NCBI GenBank assembly: GCA_910577115.1
Contig: CAJTMC010000007.1
Span: 44,329-108,328, forward strand
Length of the DNA stretch: 64,000 bases
Direction: 5' to 3'
Source: an uncultured Lachnospiraceae bacterium
GTDB taxonomy: Bacteria; Bacillota; Clostridia; Lachnospirales; Lachnospiraceae
The notes beneath the pieces were generated by a model. It saw only the letters and a list, made by a program, of their open reading frames with translations. It did no database searches and had not been told where the DNA came from. Made by a program: the position numbers and the translations under genes. Shown piece after piece: positions 8,718 through 17,500 of the stretch (within the stretch, counting starts at the first letter, position 1; every line of letters starts with the position of its first letter).

Positions 8718-9755
8718 TCACATTTGCTTCTTATAATATTTGTATATTTCATCCCCCCGCACAGGCTCAAGAAATCTGCTTTCGTCCTCGTGGCGGATTA
8801 TCCTGTCGTTGCCCTGTGTAATTTTTCCAATCACAGCCGAAGCAATACCGCAATCCGCAAGCGTCTTCACCAAAGCGCTTCCGTTTGGACACGTGATCAA
8901 AAGACTTCCTCCTGCCATAAGCTCATAAGGGTTCAAGTCAAAATATTCGCATACCTCTATGGTTTCCTGCCTTACAGGTATGCATTTTAAGTCTGCGACC
9001 AGTCCGACACTGTTCTTTGCAGCCAACTCCCAAAGTCCGCCAAAAATGCCGCCCTCTCCTGCTGCCTGCATATCACTTGCGCCGGACTTCATGGCGGTGG
9101 CGGCCTCCGGCATAACAGATAAATACTGCAAGAAACCTGCCGTTTCCTGCACGATATCTGCCGGATAACGTGCCTTAAGCGTTTCCCGACTGCTCCTTGC
9201 AATCAATGCGGCGCCTTCCAGCCCAATCCATTTCGTCATCACGATATCGTCGTCCGGTGACGCACCTTTCCTTTCCACCCAACCGTTTAATGCCATGTGA
9301 ATAACACAATTCGCGGTTTCCATATGCACCCAAGGCAAAACCTGCACATTCACGTTTAAAACCGGAATCCGCAGTTCGTCCGCCCGCCGCGCTGTTTCTG
9401 CAAGCATCTCGCGCACCTTAATCTCGCGCAGTTTTTCCGGCACGAAAAGAGAAATATCCGCATATGCCCAATCGTAAGAACCCAAAATACCATTTGCCGC
9501 AATACTGTTAAGAGCCGCCTCATATGCCCTCATTACGGCATTTTTTCCGCTTGCCGACGCCTGCGCACTTGCAAATCCATTTGCAGATGTGCTCCTGTTT
9601 GCAGTATCCGCACAAGGGAAAACGGCGCAGAAATTCCCTATCTCTGCGCCATTGTAAAATTCTTTATTTTCAGTTGAATTTGTATGCGTGTTTGCCTTAA
9701 TGACTTTAACGACCGAACGCTCATAAACGTCTTCGTTCAGTTTTCCGTAATTCAT
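8718..9755 (-). CDS. AIR synthase-related (PurM/HypE-like) protein
   Basis: A 345-residue cytoplasmic protein whose second half resembles the PurM/ThiL/HypE C-terminal ATP-binding fold: EGAALIAR near the middle, GASDMQAAGEGGIFGGLWELAAKNSVGL, YELMAGGSLLITCPNG and VIGKITQGND. The first half carries an uncommon Ala/Ser-rich stretch and the segment VNVQVLPWVHME. The specific reaction is unknown; a hydrogenase-maturation HypE-like or ATP-dependent thiolation role is possible. The start at ATG 9755 is chosen because AGGGGA lies 8 bases upstream; an earlier TTG would place that ribosome site inside the gene. It lies 35 bases after the VanW gene stop, probably in the same transcript. Confidence 0.65.
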   Translation of the reverse strand: MNYGKLNEDVYERSVVKVIKANTHTNSTENKEFYNGAEIGNFCAVFPCADTANRSTSANGFASAQASASGKNAVMRAYEAALNSIAANGILGSYDWAYADISLFVPEKLREIKVREMLAETARRADELRIPVLNVNVQVLPWVHMETANCVIHMALNGWVERKGASPDDDIVMTKWIGLEGAALIARSSRETLKARYPADIVQETAGFLQYLSVMPEAATAMKSGASDMQAAGEGGIFGGLWELAAKNSVGLVADLKCIPVRQETIEVCEYFDLNPYELMAGGSLLITCPNGSALVKTLADCGIASAVIGKITQGNDRIIRHEDESRFLEPVRGDEIYKYYKKQM

Positions 9756-9790
9756 ACTAAAAATTCCCCTCAACGTATCGAATGTATGTT

Positions 9791-11365
9791 TTATGGCGTT
9801 GCCTGCTGCTGCGCTGCCTGCTGCTGCGCCTCTAACTGGGCTTGCTGCTGTTGCTGCAATGCCTGATAATAAGCCTCCAAGTCAGCCGCCTGCTGCTGCG
9901 CTGCTGCAATCTCTGCATTGATCGCTGCCGCCTCTGCTTTGCAGGTATCAATACTTCCCGATGCGATTGCCGCCTCCATGCGTGCCGCATATGCCGGATT
10001 GTCCGTATTGGTTCCCACCGTTGCCGTCCTCGGAGACACTTTATAAGCGCTTTTATTGATAACATCGCGGCTTACTTCCACGCCGTTTTCTTCCACCACT
10101 TTCCAGAGCTGCGCCGTATATCCAATATGTGCGGACTCCACACTGATATATCCGATTCCCTGACCAGGCGCTGCCGTAATCACTTCATGGTCGGGACGTG
10201 TAACCGACAGTGTTTCGCTCACATAGGTCACCTTGCGTTTGGGATCTCTCTCCTCAACACCATATATCGTAAACGTAATCTGCTTGCCTTCCGTAATCCC
10301 TTCTATGTATATCGGGTTATTCAGATTATTCACAAACTTAAAATCCTTGCCGGACGACTCCGCGATTGCCGCATCCATAGATGGCTCCACGTAAGTGACA
10401 ATCATCGAATGGTTGTTTCGCTCCGTCACCTCAAGCTCCGACAAAAGTACGGTATTGTAGAGCGTTGTCGAAACCTGACAAATACCGCCTCCCAGGCTCT
10501 CAACAACCTTTCCGTTTAAATAAGAGCCTGCCGGAAAGTAACCGTTTTCTTCCGTAAAGGGCTTGATCGCCTCATAAGTAGAAAACTCGTCTCCCGGATA
10601 CAGAATCGTCGAATTAATCAGCCTGCAGCCGTTCTCCACATTCTTACATCTTGCAGCGCTGCTTGTAGAGTAGCTTGTCGTAAACGTTCCAAGCACATCT
10701 GTAAGCTTTGCCAAATCCTCCGCACTTCCCTTTGGTTCTGTCACATCTACTACCAAATCAATTGCCGCGTCCTGATAGTCCCACGCATTGTCCGTAAAAT
10801 ATTCTGATATCTTCAACAGCGATTCTTCAATATTAACCGCCTCACCTGCCTGACCTTCCGAAATGGCAAAAGAGCCGTCAACGCGTGTCATCGTCGCATT
10901 TTTCGCCGGAATATTATACTCCGTACACTGCTCCTCAAGGATCGTTTTCACAGCATTCTCGTCAAGTGACAATTCCAGATCGTAGACCTTATTACCCCTT
11001 TTCAAATCCTGTATTGCCATATAACGCTTGATAAAATTTCCTTTTTTGCCAACAGATGCTGCCTCTGAGAGTACATCGGTATTTTCCCACTTCAATCCCA
11101 GCTCACCGGCCGTTACCGCCACATAGCGCTCTCCCGCCACACCTAATGTCACATTCTTACTTTTCAGGCTTTCCACAAACTGGCTGACAGCTTGTGTCGC
11201 TTCTTCGACAGTCATTCCCGAAAGGTCAACGTCGCCGACATAGACACCGCCAAGTATGGTATCGCTCTCTTCTCTCGCCTGTGCCGCAGCTTCACCAAAG
11301 CTGCCTGCAAGCACAAGCACCAATGCGAATGTCCACAGAATCTTGAAACATTTTTTCATATTCAT
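9791..11365 (-). CDS. VanW-family surface protein with peptidoglycan-binding-like domain
   Basis: A 524-residue exported protein. It starts with a lysine-containing signal peptide ending near EAAAQAREE. Next come a PG_binding_4-like region (GVYVGDVDLSGMTVEEA, then FAISEGQAGEAVNIEE), the VanW domain (FTTSYSTSSAARCKNVENG, LYPGDEFSTYEAI, GGGICQVSTTLYNTVLLSEL), and a G5-like beta region near the end. The last ~65 residues are an Ala/Gln-rich helix ending in runs of glutamine. VanW proteins are common in vancomycin operons and in ordinary Clostridia; their biochemical function is not established, and no van genes occur here. The start is set at the ATG after AGAAAGG; a nearby ATG two codons on is equally possible. 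Confidence 0.88.
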   Translation of the reverse strand: MNMKKCFKILWTFALVLVLAGSFGEAAAQAREESDTILGGVYVGDVDLSGMTVEEATQAVSQFVESLKSKNVTLGVAGERYVAVTAGELGLKWENTDVLSEAASVGKKGNFIKRYMAIQDLKRGNKVYDLELSLDENAVKTILEEQCTEYNIPAKNATMTRVDGSFAISEGQAGEAVNIEESLLKISEYFTDNAWDYQDAAIDLVVDVTEPKGSAEDLAKLTDVLGTFTTSYSTSSAARCKNVENGCRLINSTILYPGDEFSTYEAIKPFTEENGYFPAGSYLNGKVVESLGGGICQVSTTLYNTVLLSELEVTERNNHSMIVTYVEPSMDAAIAESSGKDFKFVNNLNNPIYIEGITEGKQITFTIYGVEERDPKRKVTYVSETLSVTRPDHEVITAAPGQGIGYISVESAHIGYTAQLWKVVEENGVEVSRDVINKSAYKVSPRTATVGTNTDNPAYAARMEAAIASGSIDTCKAEAAAINAEIAAAQQQAADLEAYYQALQQQQQAQLEAQQQAAQQQATP

Positions 11366-11470
11366 AACCATGCCTTTCTCATGTCCGCAGTCCTTACACT
11401 GCATTTTGCTCCCCATTACTGTTATATAAATTATCGGGATATCCTCTCCAAATAATTATATCCGAATGAC

Positions 11471-11500
11471 TTGTAATTTACATAACTAATGTATTATAAT
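11471..11500 (+). promoter_or_regulatory. Candidate promoter for the membrane protein at 11658
   Basis: TTGTAA, 18 bases, TATAAT on the plus strand. Transcription from here would produce a ~150-base leader wholly antisense to the 36-residue minus-strand gene. Confidence 0.5.
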
Positions 11501-11511
11501 CAAATAGTATT

Positions 11512-11622
11512 CTAATAGCCCACAACGCTTGCGACTAAGGGTATTACCATACAGAGCACTAAAATAACCGCAATGACAGCCGCGATTGTACGTTGAGTTT
11601 TTCTGTTATTCATGTTCATCAT
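11512..11622 (-). CDS. 36-residue single-pass membrane microprotein
   Basis: Starts ATG-ATG at 11622 after AAAAGGGGTGA and ends with TAG at 11512. The basic, polar N-terminus MMNMNNRKTQR is followed by a hydrophobic helix AAVIAVILVLCMVIPLVA, predicted N-in. The size and shape (short basic head plus one helix) recall Firmicute microproteins such as Prli42, but I cannot establish homology. It lies between the VanW gene and a divergent membrane protein gene, with only 35 bases between the two starts. The strong ribosome site and intact frame favour a real gene. Confidence 0.6.
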   Translation of the reverse strand: MMNMNNRKTQRTIAAVIAVILVLCMVIPLVASVVGY

Positions 11623-11657
11623 GTGCTGTTCACCCCTTTTCTGAAAGGATATTATAT

Positions 11658-12266
11658 ATGAATTTTTTAATCATTACAAGTTTTTTAGCATTCTCGATTG
11701 TATTTTTTTTCGCACGTAAACGGGCAGGCCGTATTGAGGCAGCGCGTGAGCAGGAATTTTGGGACAGGGAGAAACGCGCCAACTTCACAAGGCGCAAATC
11801 CCTTGACGGATTAAACTATATCACCATTCCCGAGGAGCTTCTAAACATGGAGCCTTCCGCCACAACAGAGAAATTAAACGCCTGTATCCGGGATTTGAAC
11901 GACTTGTCCGAATACCAAATCGTCAACCTCACGGGTTACACGAATACCGACTTAAAGCTGGAATATGGTACCGCTAATATTACTATATTAAGTGACTTTG
12001 ATTTACATTACACAAATCTTGTGACACTTCTGCAAAAGCTTGCGGAACTGCTCCACGAAAGCGGAGAAGACACGCTCGCCATTGCCACGCTCGAATTTGC
12101 AGTTTCAACAGGTACCGACGTAAGCAAATCCTACTATCTGTTGGCCGATTTGTATCAGGAAGCCGGCACGCCGGAAAAAATCGCCGACCTGATTGACCAG
12201 GCGCGAAACATCAATACAATGGTCAGGGATACGATCGTCCAAAGGTTGACAGAAGTTTATCAATAA
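11658..12266 (+). CDS. Membrane-anchored protein of unknown function with helical-repeat tail
   Basis: A 202-residue protein. Residues 1-18 form one membrane helix (FLIITSFLAFSIVFFFA), followed by a basic RKRAGR and a cytoplasmic part. The C-terminal half (LVTLLQKLAELLHESGEDTLAIATLEFAVSTGTDVSKSYYLLADLYQEAG) has the pattern of TPR-like helical pairs. The start at 11658 is chosen by the GAAAGGATATT site; the longer frame to 11586 would run antisense through the microprotein leader. The 3' end overlaps the convergent exonuclease gene by 44 bases. I do not recognise the family. Confidence 0.75.
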   Translation: MNFLIITSFLAFSIVFFFARKRAGRIEAAREQEFWDREKRANFTRRKSLDGLNYITIPEELLNMEPSATTEKLNACIRDLNDLSEYQIVNLTGYTNTDLKLEYGTANITILSDFDLHYTNLVTLLQKLAELLHESGEDTLAIATLEFAVSTGTDVSKSYYLLADLYQEAGTPEKIADLIDQARNINTMVRDTIVQRLTEVYQ

Positions 12267-13002
12267 GCCGACTGGCTTCATTTTTTGTCAATCTTTTTAA
12301 ATCTGTGTTTTCTGTCGTTACATTCATAACCGGTTTTAATATCACACTGTCATTCTCGCCCGCATACGTTTCAAGGCGGTACTGCTTTGCAAGTTTTAGC
12401 AGCAGCTCGTACTGCTTTGGCGTAATCGGGCCTTCTTTTTTTACGCTATACACCAGTTCTTTTGGCTGAAACAGCTCTGCCTCTTTTTCGGCAAAATCCT
12501 TTACAAGCCTCTGATACAGCTCATGCGTAGCAAGTGCATCGTTGAGCGCTCTGTGCGCCTGTAACTGAATTTGATAATACTCGCACAGAGAACCGAGACT
12601 TTTGCTCTCCAAACCGGCGAGAAACCGCCTTGCAATTCTAAGCGTATCGATTCCGATGCGGTCAAATTTCTTTTTCTGATTCACCGCAGCCTTTTTCACA
12701 AAAGAATAGTCAAAAATCAAATTATGTCCTAATAAAATGTCGTCACCCGCAAAGTCGATAAACAAGTCCAACACGTCCTCAATATAGAGCGCATTTATGA
12801 CATCTGTGTCATAAATGCCCGTAAGTTCCGTTATCCGCTCGGGAAGCCCCTTTCCCGGATTGACAAACGTCGAAAAGGTATCCGTCACCTTGCCGTCCCG
12901 TACTTTTGCAGCGCCAAGCTCTATTATTTTTTCATATTTTGGATTTAATCCTGTTGTTTCTATGTCGAAAACAACATAGTTCATTGGTATTCGCATCGTC
13001 AT
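12223..13002 (-). CDS. DnaQ-like 3'-5' exonuclease (DEDDh family)
   Basis: A 259-residue nuclease resembling the PolC/DnaQ exonuclease domain. The DEDDh residues are visible: FDIETTGLNP (first Asp, Glu), HNLIFDYSFVKKA (second Asp), and HRALNDALATHELY (His and final Asp). A short C-terminal extension (PKELVYSVKKEGPITPKQYELLLKLA) follows. Possible roles are proofreading, RNA trimming or DNA repair; there is no polymerase domain. Its ATG overlaps the stop of the glycosyltransferase gene (ATGA), showing translational coupling. The 3' end collides with the convergent gene at 12266. Confidence 0.88.
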   Translation of the reverse strand: MTMRIPMNYVVFDIETTGLNPKYEKIIELGAAKVRDGKVTDTFSTFVNPGKGLPERITELTGIYDTDVINALYIEDVLDLFIDFAGDDILLGHNLIFDYSFVKKAAVNQKKKFDRIGIDTLRIARRFLAGLESKSLGSLCEYYQIQLQAHRALNDALATHELYQRLVKDFAEKEAELFQPKELVYSVKKEGPITPKQYELLLKLAKQYRLETYAGENDSVILKPVMNVTTENTDLKRLTKNEASRLIDKLLSTFGRSYP

Positions 13003-13937
13003 TGTATTTTGCTCTTATATTCTGTATCAAGATAAATCAGGTTCATCTCGTAATCTTGTTTGTTTTTCTGGTTAATGGTAGAGAGAATCAGTCCTGAAAA
13101 AAATGCCTGCATTGATCCAAGATAGACAAAGCAGCAGACAATCAAAGTCGGAAACCGGTCCACATATCCCGTCGAAAAATATTCTCCCAGCACAGGTGCA
13201 AGGAATGCTGTGGAAATCAATGCAAGAACAACCGCAATCCATGTAAAAAACTTCATCGGCTTATAATTTCTGTAAAGCTTTACAATTGTCATCAGCACCT
13301 TCATGCCGTCCGAATATGTGTTCAGTTTTGATACACTGCCCTCCGGCCTGTCGCGGTATTGGATAATCACGTTTTCCACATGCATGTTTTTGTCAATGGC
13401 ATGAATACTCATTTCCGTTTCAATCTCAAATCCCTTCGAAAGCACCGGAAACGATTTCACAAACTGATAGCTAAACGCACGATAACCTGTCATAATATCG
13501 CGGATATCACTCTTAAACATGCTGTTAATTGCACCGCGCACCAGTGAATTTCCAAAATTATGGAACGGACGCTTATTTTCCTCAAAATAGGAAGACGAAA
13601 GCCTGTCCCCCACTACCATGTCCGCATTCCGCTCCAAAACGGCCTCACAGAGCTTTGGCGCCTCATCGGCAGGATAGGTGTCGTCGCCATCTGTCATGAT
13701 ATAGCACTTTGCGTCAATCTCGCGGAACATACGCCTTATGACGTTCCCCTTTCCCTGCTGATACTCATAGCGCACCACCGCGCCCGCCTTCTTTGCAATC
13801 TCGTCCGTACCGTCTTTTGAATTATTGTCATACACATATATTGTGGCATTCGGCAAGGCTGCCTTGAAATCCATTACCACCTTTTCAATTGTCTTACTTT
13901 CGTTATAGCATGGTATCAGCACCGCAATTTCATCCAT
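12999..13937 (-). CDS. GT2-family glycosyltransferase with two C-terminal membrane helices
   Basis: A 312-residue enzyme of the DPM1/polyprenyl-phosphate sugar transferase type. The N-terminal VLIPCYNESKTIEKVV, DNNSKDGT and MTDGDDTYPA (metal-binding DxD-like) and the later MTGYRAFSYQFVKSFP are typical GT-A motifs. Two hydrophobic helices near residues 233-253 and 263-290 anchor it to the membrane. It probably transfers a sugar from a nucleotide donor to a lipid carrier for cell-envelope glycan synthesis. Its stop overlaps the exonuclease start by four bases. Confidence 0.88.
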   Translation of the reverse strand: MDEIAVLIPCYNESKTIEKVVMDFKAALPNATIYVYDNNSKDGTDEIAKKAGAVVRYEYQQGKGNVIRRMFREIDAKCYIMTDGDDTYPADEAPKLCEAVLERNADMVVGDRLSSSYFEENKRPFHNFGNSLVRGAINSMFKSDIRDIMTGYRAFSYQFVKSFPVLSKGFEIETEMSIHAIDKNMHVENVIIQYRDRPEGSVSKLNTYSDGMKVLMTIVKLYRNYKPMKFFTWIAVVLALISTAFLAPVLGEYFSTGYVDRFPTLIVCCFVYLGSMQAFFSGLILSTINQKNKQDYEMNLIYLDTEYKSKIQ

Positions 13938-14008
13938 GTGCCTGTCTCCTTTTTATCTCGATAATAGATTTAGTTTACCATATATCAGTTACATAATAAA
14001 GATACAAA

Positions 14009-14506
14009 TTATGTTTTTTCTTCTTTTTCCAGCTTATTTCGAATGCGCAGTTCTTTAAAAAAGGATTTTAGAAGCGCTGAACACTCCTCCTCCATTACGC
14101 CGCGCACCGCCGCTACCTGATGATTAAATTCGGGCATGTTGAGAATATTTAAAATCGAACCGGCACACCCTGCCTTCGGATTCATACATGCCATTACTAC
14201 ACGCGGAATGCGCGCCTGCACAATCGCCCCCGCGCACATCTGGCAAGGCTCGAGGGTGACATACATGGTACACTCCTCAAGCCGCCAGTCGCCAATGACT
14301 TTGCTCGCGCGCTTTATCGCCGTAATCTCCGCATGGGCAAGCGTATTTTTGTCCGTATTTCTGCGGTTGTATCCCCTGCCGATAACCTTCCCCTCATGCA
14401 CAATCACACAGCCAATGGGAACCTCCCCCAAGGCATATGCCTTTTTCGCCTGTTTATAAGCAGCTTTCATATACTTTTCATCTTCGTTTGTCTCAACGGA
14501 TCTCAT
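14009..14506 (-). CDS. tadA: tRNA-specific adenosine deaminase
   Basis: Zinc enzyme converting A34 of tRNA-Arg(ACG) to inosine. The 165-residue sequence has the HAE catalytic motif (in AHAEITAIKRA), TLEPCQMCAGAIVQARI supplying the zinc cysteines, and the N-terminal AYALGEVPIGCVIV. Length fits the family. It follows the large surface protease gene by about 20 bases on the same strand, but relation between the two is unlikely to be functional. Confidence 0.95.
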   Translation of the reverse strand: MRSVETNEDEKYMKAAYKQAKKAYALGEVPIGCVIVHEGKVIGRGYNRRNTDKNTLAHAEITAIKRASKVIGDWRLEECTMYVTLEPCQMCAGAIVQARIPRVVMACMNPKAGCAGSILNILNMPEFNHQVAAVRGVMEEECSALLKSFFKELRIRNKLEKEEKT

Positions 14507-14525
14507 TTATCTGTCACTACCCCCT

Positions 14526-17500
14526 TCAATTTTGCCACCACCATTGAAAGGGTCTTGTCTGAATCTTAAAACGCACTGTCTTTGTTCCGCCAAAACCACC
14601 GATTCCTGTGATATAAAGCTTCGCTGTTCCTTTATTGGTATTATTGTCATAGCCTGTAATAATATAATCCACTCCCTCTGTCAGTCCGCTGCCATACCCA
14701 TTGTATGTAACCAACACGCCGCTGGCAGAATCAGGCTTAATCGCACTGCCCGTATACGTCTGCGCCGCAACCGTCACCTTCGCTTTCGCGATATCATACG
14801 ATGATATACGGTATTCTCCGCTTACCGTTCCTCTGTACGCCCCCGTTTTTGCAGCACTTACGGTAATGCGCAGTGTCGTTCCCCGCTCTACAATATCCGT
14901 TGCGCCGACAGGCTCTCCAGTCTCCGCATAGGTATACACAACAGACGCTTTGTCGTAATCTTTGCCTGCCGACAAATTTTTCCCATCTGTATCCGTAATC
15001 ACAAAGCTTGTCGTATATTTGCCCGCCTTTCCGGTATAAGTCCTGACCTTCGGCGTCAGCGTAAGATTTCCAATATCCTGCTGTACAATGTTAAATGCAG
15101 CCTCTCGCTTACCTTTATAATATCCTTTTCCCGTAATGACCACCGTAGGCGCTTTTGCGCCTGATGCAGATGCAATCGCCTTATTATTTTTGTAAGAAAC
15201 CTTATAATCAATTCCCTCTTTTAAAAGTCTGCTGCCGCATTGTACCTTTACGGCCGGTTTTGCGCCTCCCTTTGCATAGGGAACATTTCGTGTATCAAGC
15301 GTGATATGAACCAGCCGATCATTCTGCATGTTGCAGTTTATTGTAAAGGATACTTTCCTTGTCCCTTTATAATCGTTGATTCCGCTTATGGTAACCGTCG
15401 CTTTTCCGGCGCCCTTGTTATTGTTATAAGAAAGCGTATAATCCGTACCTTCCACAAGCGTCTTTTTTCCGTCAGTGATAACAGGTTTTGGCTTTACATC
15501 TGTTCCTTCATACGTGATTGTCCCGATATTTTTAACCTTTACCTTTAAAACAGACCTTTTATCGGCATCGGAAGCAGGCTCCGGCAATATCTCAAAGGGA
15601 ATCGTCTGTGTGCCGGTATAGCTGCCTTTTCCCTTAACAATTACCGCTGGTTTTTTCGATGACACAGTCTGTCCGGTTGACACTTTTACATTGTTCTTAT
15701 AGCTGACCGTATAGTCTACACCTTCCGTCAAAAGCTGTTTTCCGTCATATACCGCAATATCCTGCGTTAATTTTCCCCCCGTATACGTAAGGTCTTTGAC
15801 GCCTCTTACCCAAAAATCATTGTTGTACAAAAAAATGCTGCATTGTGCACTGATTTCATCAATTTGTGCTTTTAACGTAATCTCTGCCGTATCGGAATCG
15901 CGAACTACATGCATTGTATTGTCGGAAAGATAAAATGCTTCCTTGCCGTCAGTGCCATTTATGACAATCGTGTCATTTTTTTGCACCACTTCAAGCGGAT
16001 TTTCATTTTCGTCAAAGGCAGTCCATACAAGCTCCTTCTCATATGGATAGTGTGCCGGTATTGGCACTATTTTAAACTCCTGTTTTGCATCTTTTATCAA
16101 TGCAACCGTATCTGCGGACATCCGGAGCGCTTTCAGAACAGGTTTCGTAAGAATCCTTTCCGCCGTTGTCTGTTCCGGATCAGAGCTTAAGCCGTTCATC
16201 GTGACAATGACCTTATAGCAATAAGAAGTGTCGGGAGCCGCCGTATTGTCAATATACTGCCTGTCCGTAATTTGATCCGCTATGCACGCATAGCTGCCTG
16301 CCTCTTGCTTTGACGCCGCACTTCTATAAACTGCGTAGGACTGTGCATTTTCCACCGTATCCCATGACAGGCTGACGCGTGTCCGATTGTTTTCGCGTTT
16401 TAACTCCGTTATTTCCGAAATCTTCACAGGTTCCGGTAAGACTTCTACGGTTGCCGCATCAGATGGTGATATTACGGCTCTGCTCTTATCTTCTGCCGTA
16501 TAATAAGAAAGAATACGGTATTGATAGCGATTTCCTCTCTGCACGTTTTTATCCGCATACGCCGTCACAGCACCGCCTTCTATCGCGGTAATCTCAGAAA
16601 ACTTGCCGGCATTGTCGCTGCGCTCGAGCAGATACCCTTCCGCGCCTTTTGCTTCCTTCCACGCAAGATTTACGCCGCTTTCCTCCGTATACTGCGCTGT
16701 TTCAATTATGGCAGCTTCCGGAAATGTTAAAATTTTATCATACTTTACAGGCTTTCCTTCTACCGGCTCTCCATTATGATCAATCGCGATTGGAAGCAGA
16801 CTGTAATAATACGTTTTTCCTTTATATACCTTGTCATAATAATGCAATGCTTCCGCATTCGTATCCGCAGTAACCTCTGCAATCCGTTCGCCGTCGTCGG
16901 ACAGATTTTCGCTCCTGTAAATTGCTATTTTTTCAGCGCCCAAACCGCCGCTCCACGTAAGCGCGGTTGTGTTTGCATAATCATATTCAATACTTTCAAT
17001 GACGAGTGCGTCCGGCACCAGTCGAAACGTAATCGTTGTTGAGGTGTCAATCACCTTGCCCGCTGCATCATATGCGTTTACATAGTACTGATGTTCGTCG
17101 CATGGCAGATAAGATGCACTGTTCATGGACATCAACGCTTTCACGTCATTGACTGTCGCAGAAAATGTTTTTCCGTTTACCTTATGAAAAAGTTTATAGG
17201 ATACCGCGCCCTTTACGGGAAGCCATTCAAAATATGCCCGATAATAGCTGTTCTGCGTCCAGATTAAGTTCCTATAAATGCATGCCTCTCCCCACTGTGT
17301 CTGCTCACCGTCGTGCACTGCACACATCTTGTAGGTATAATTTCCCAATTCCCAGCCGTCCGTATCAATCGTGTAAGAATGTTCCTCACCCGCCGCAAAA
17401 TCCGCCACATGCACCTCTTTGCCGCCTTCACTCCCGTCGCCGGAAAGCTGCCAAAGCTCATAGCTGTCCGCTCCGCCAATACTGTTCCATGTAAAGACCG

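Noticed and set aside
9842..10519. Plus-strand frame of 225 residues opposite the VanW gene
   Set aside because: Antisense shadow of a well-supported gene; no domain features or ribosome site.
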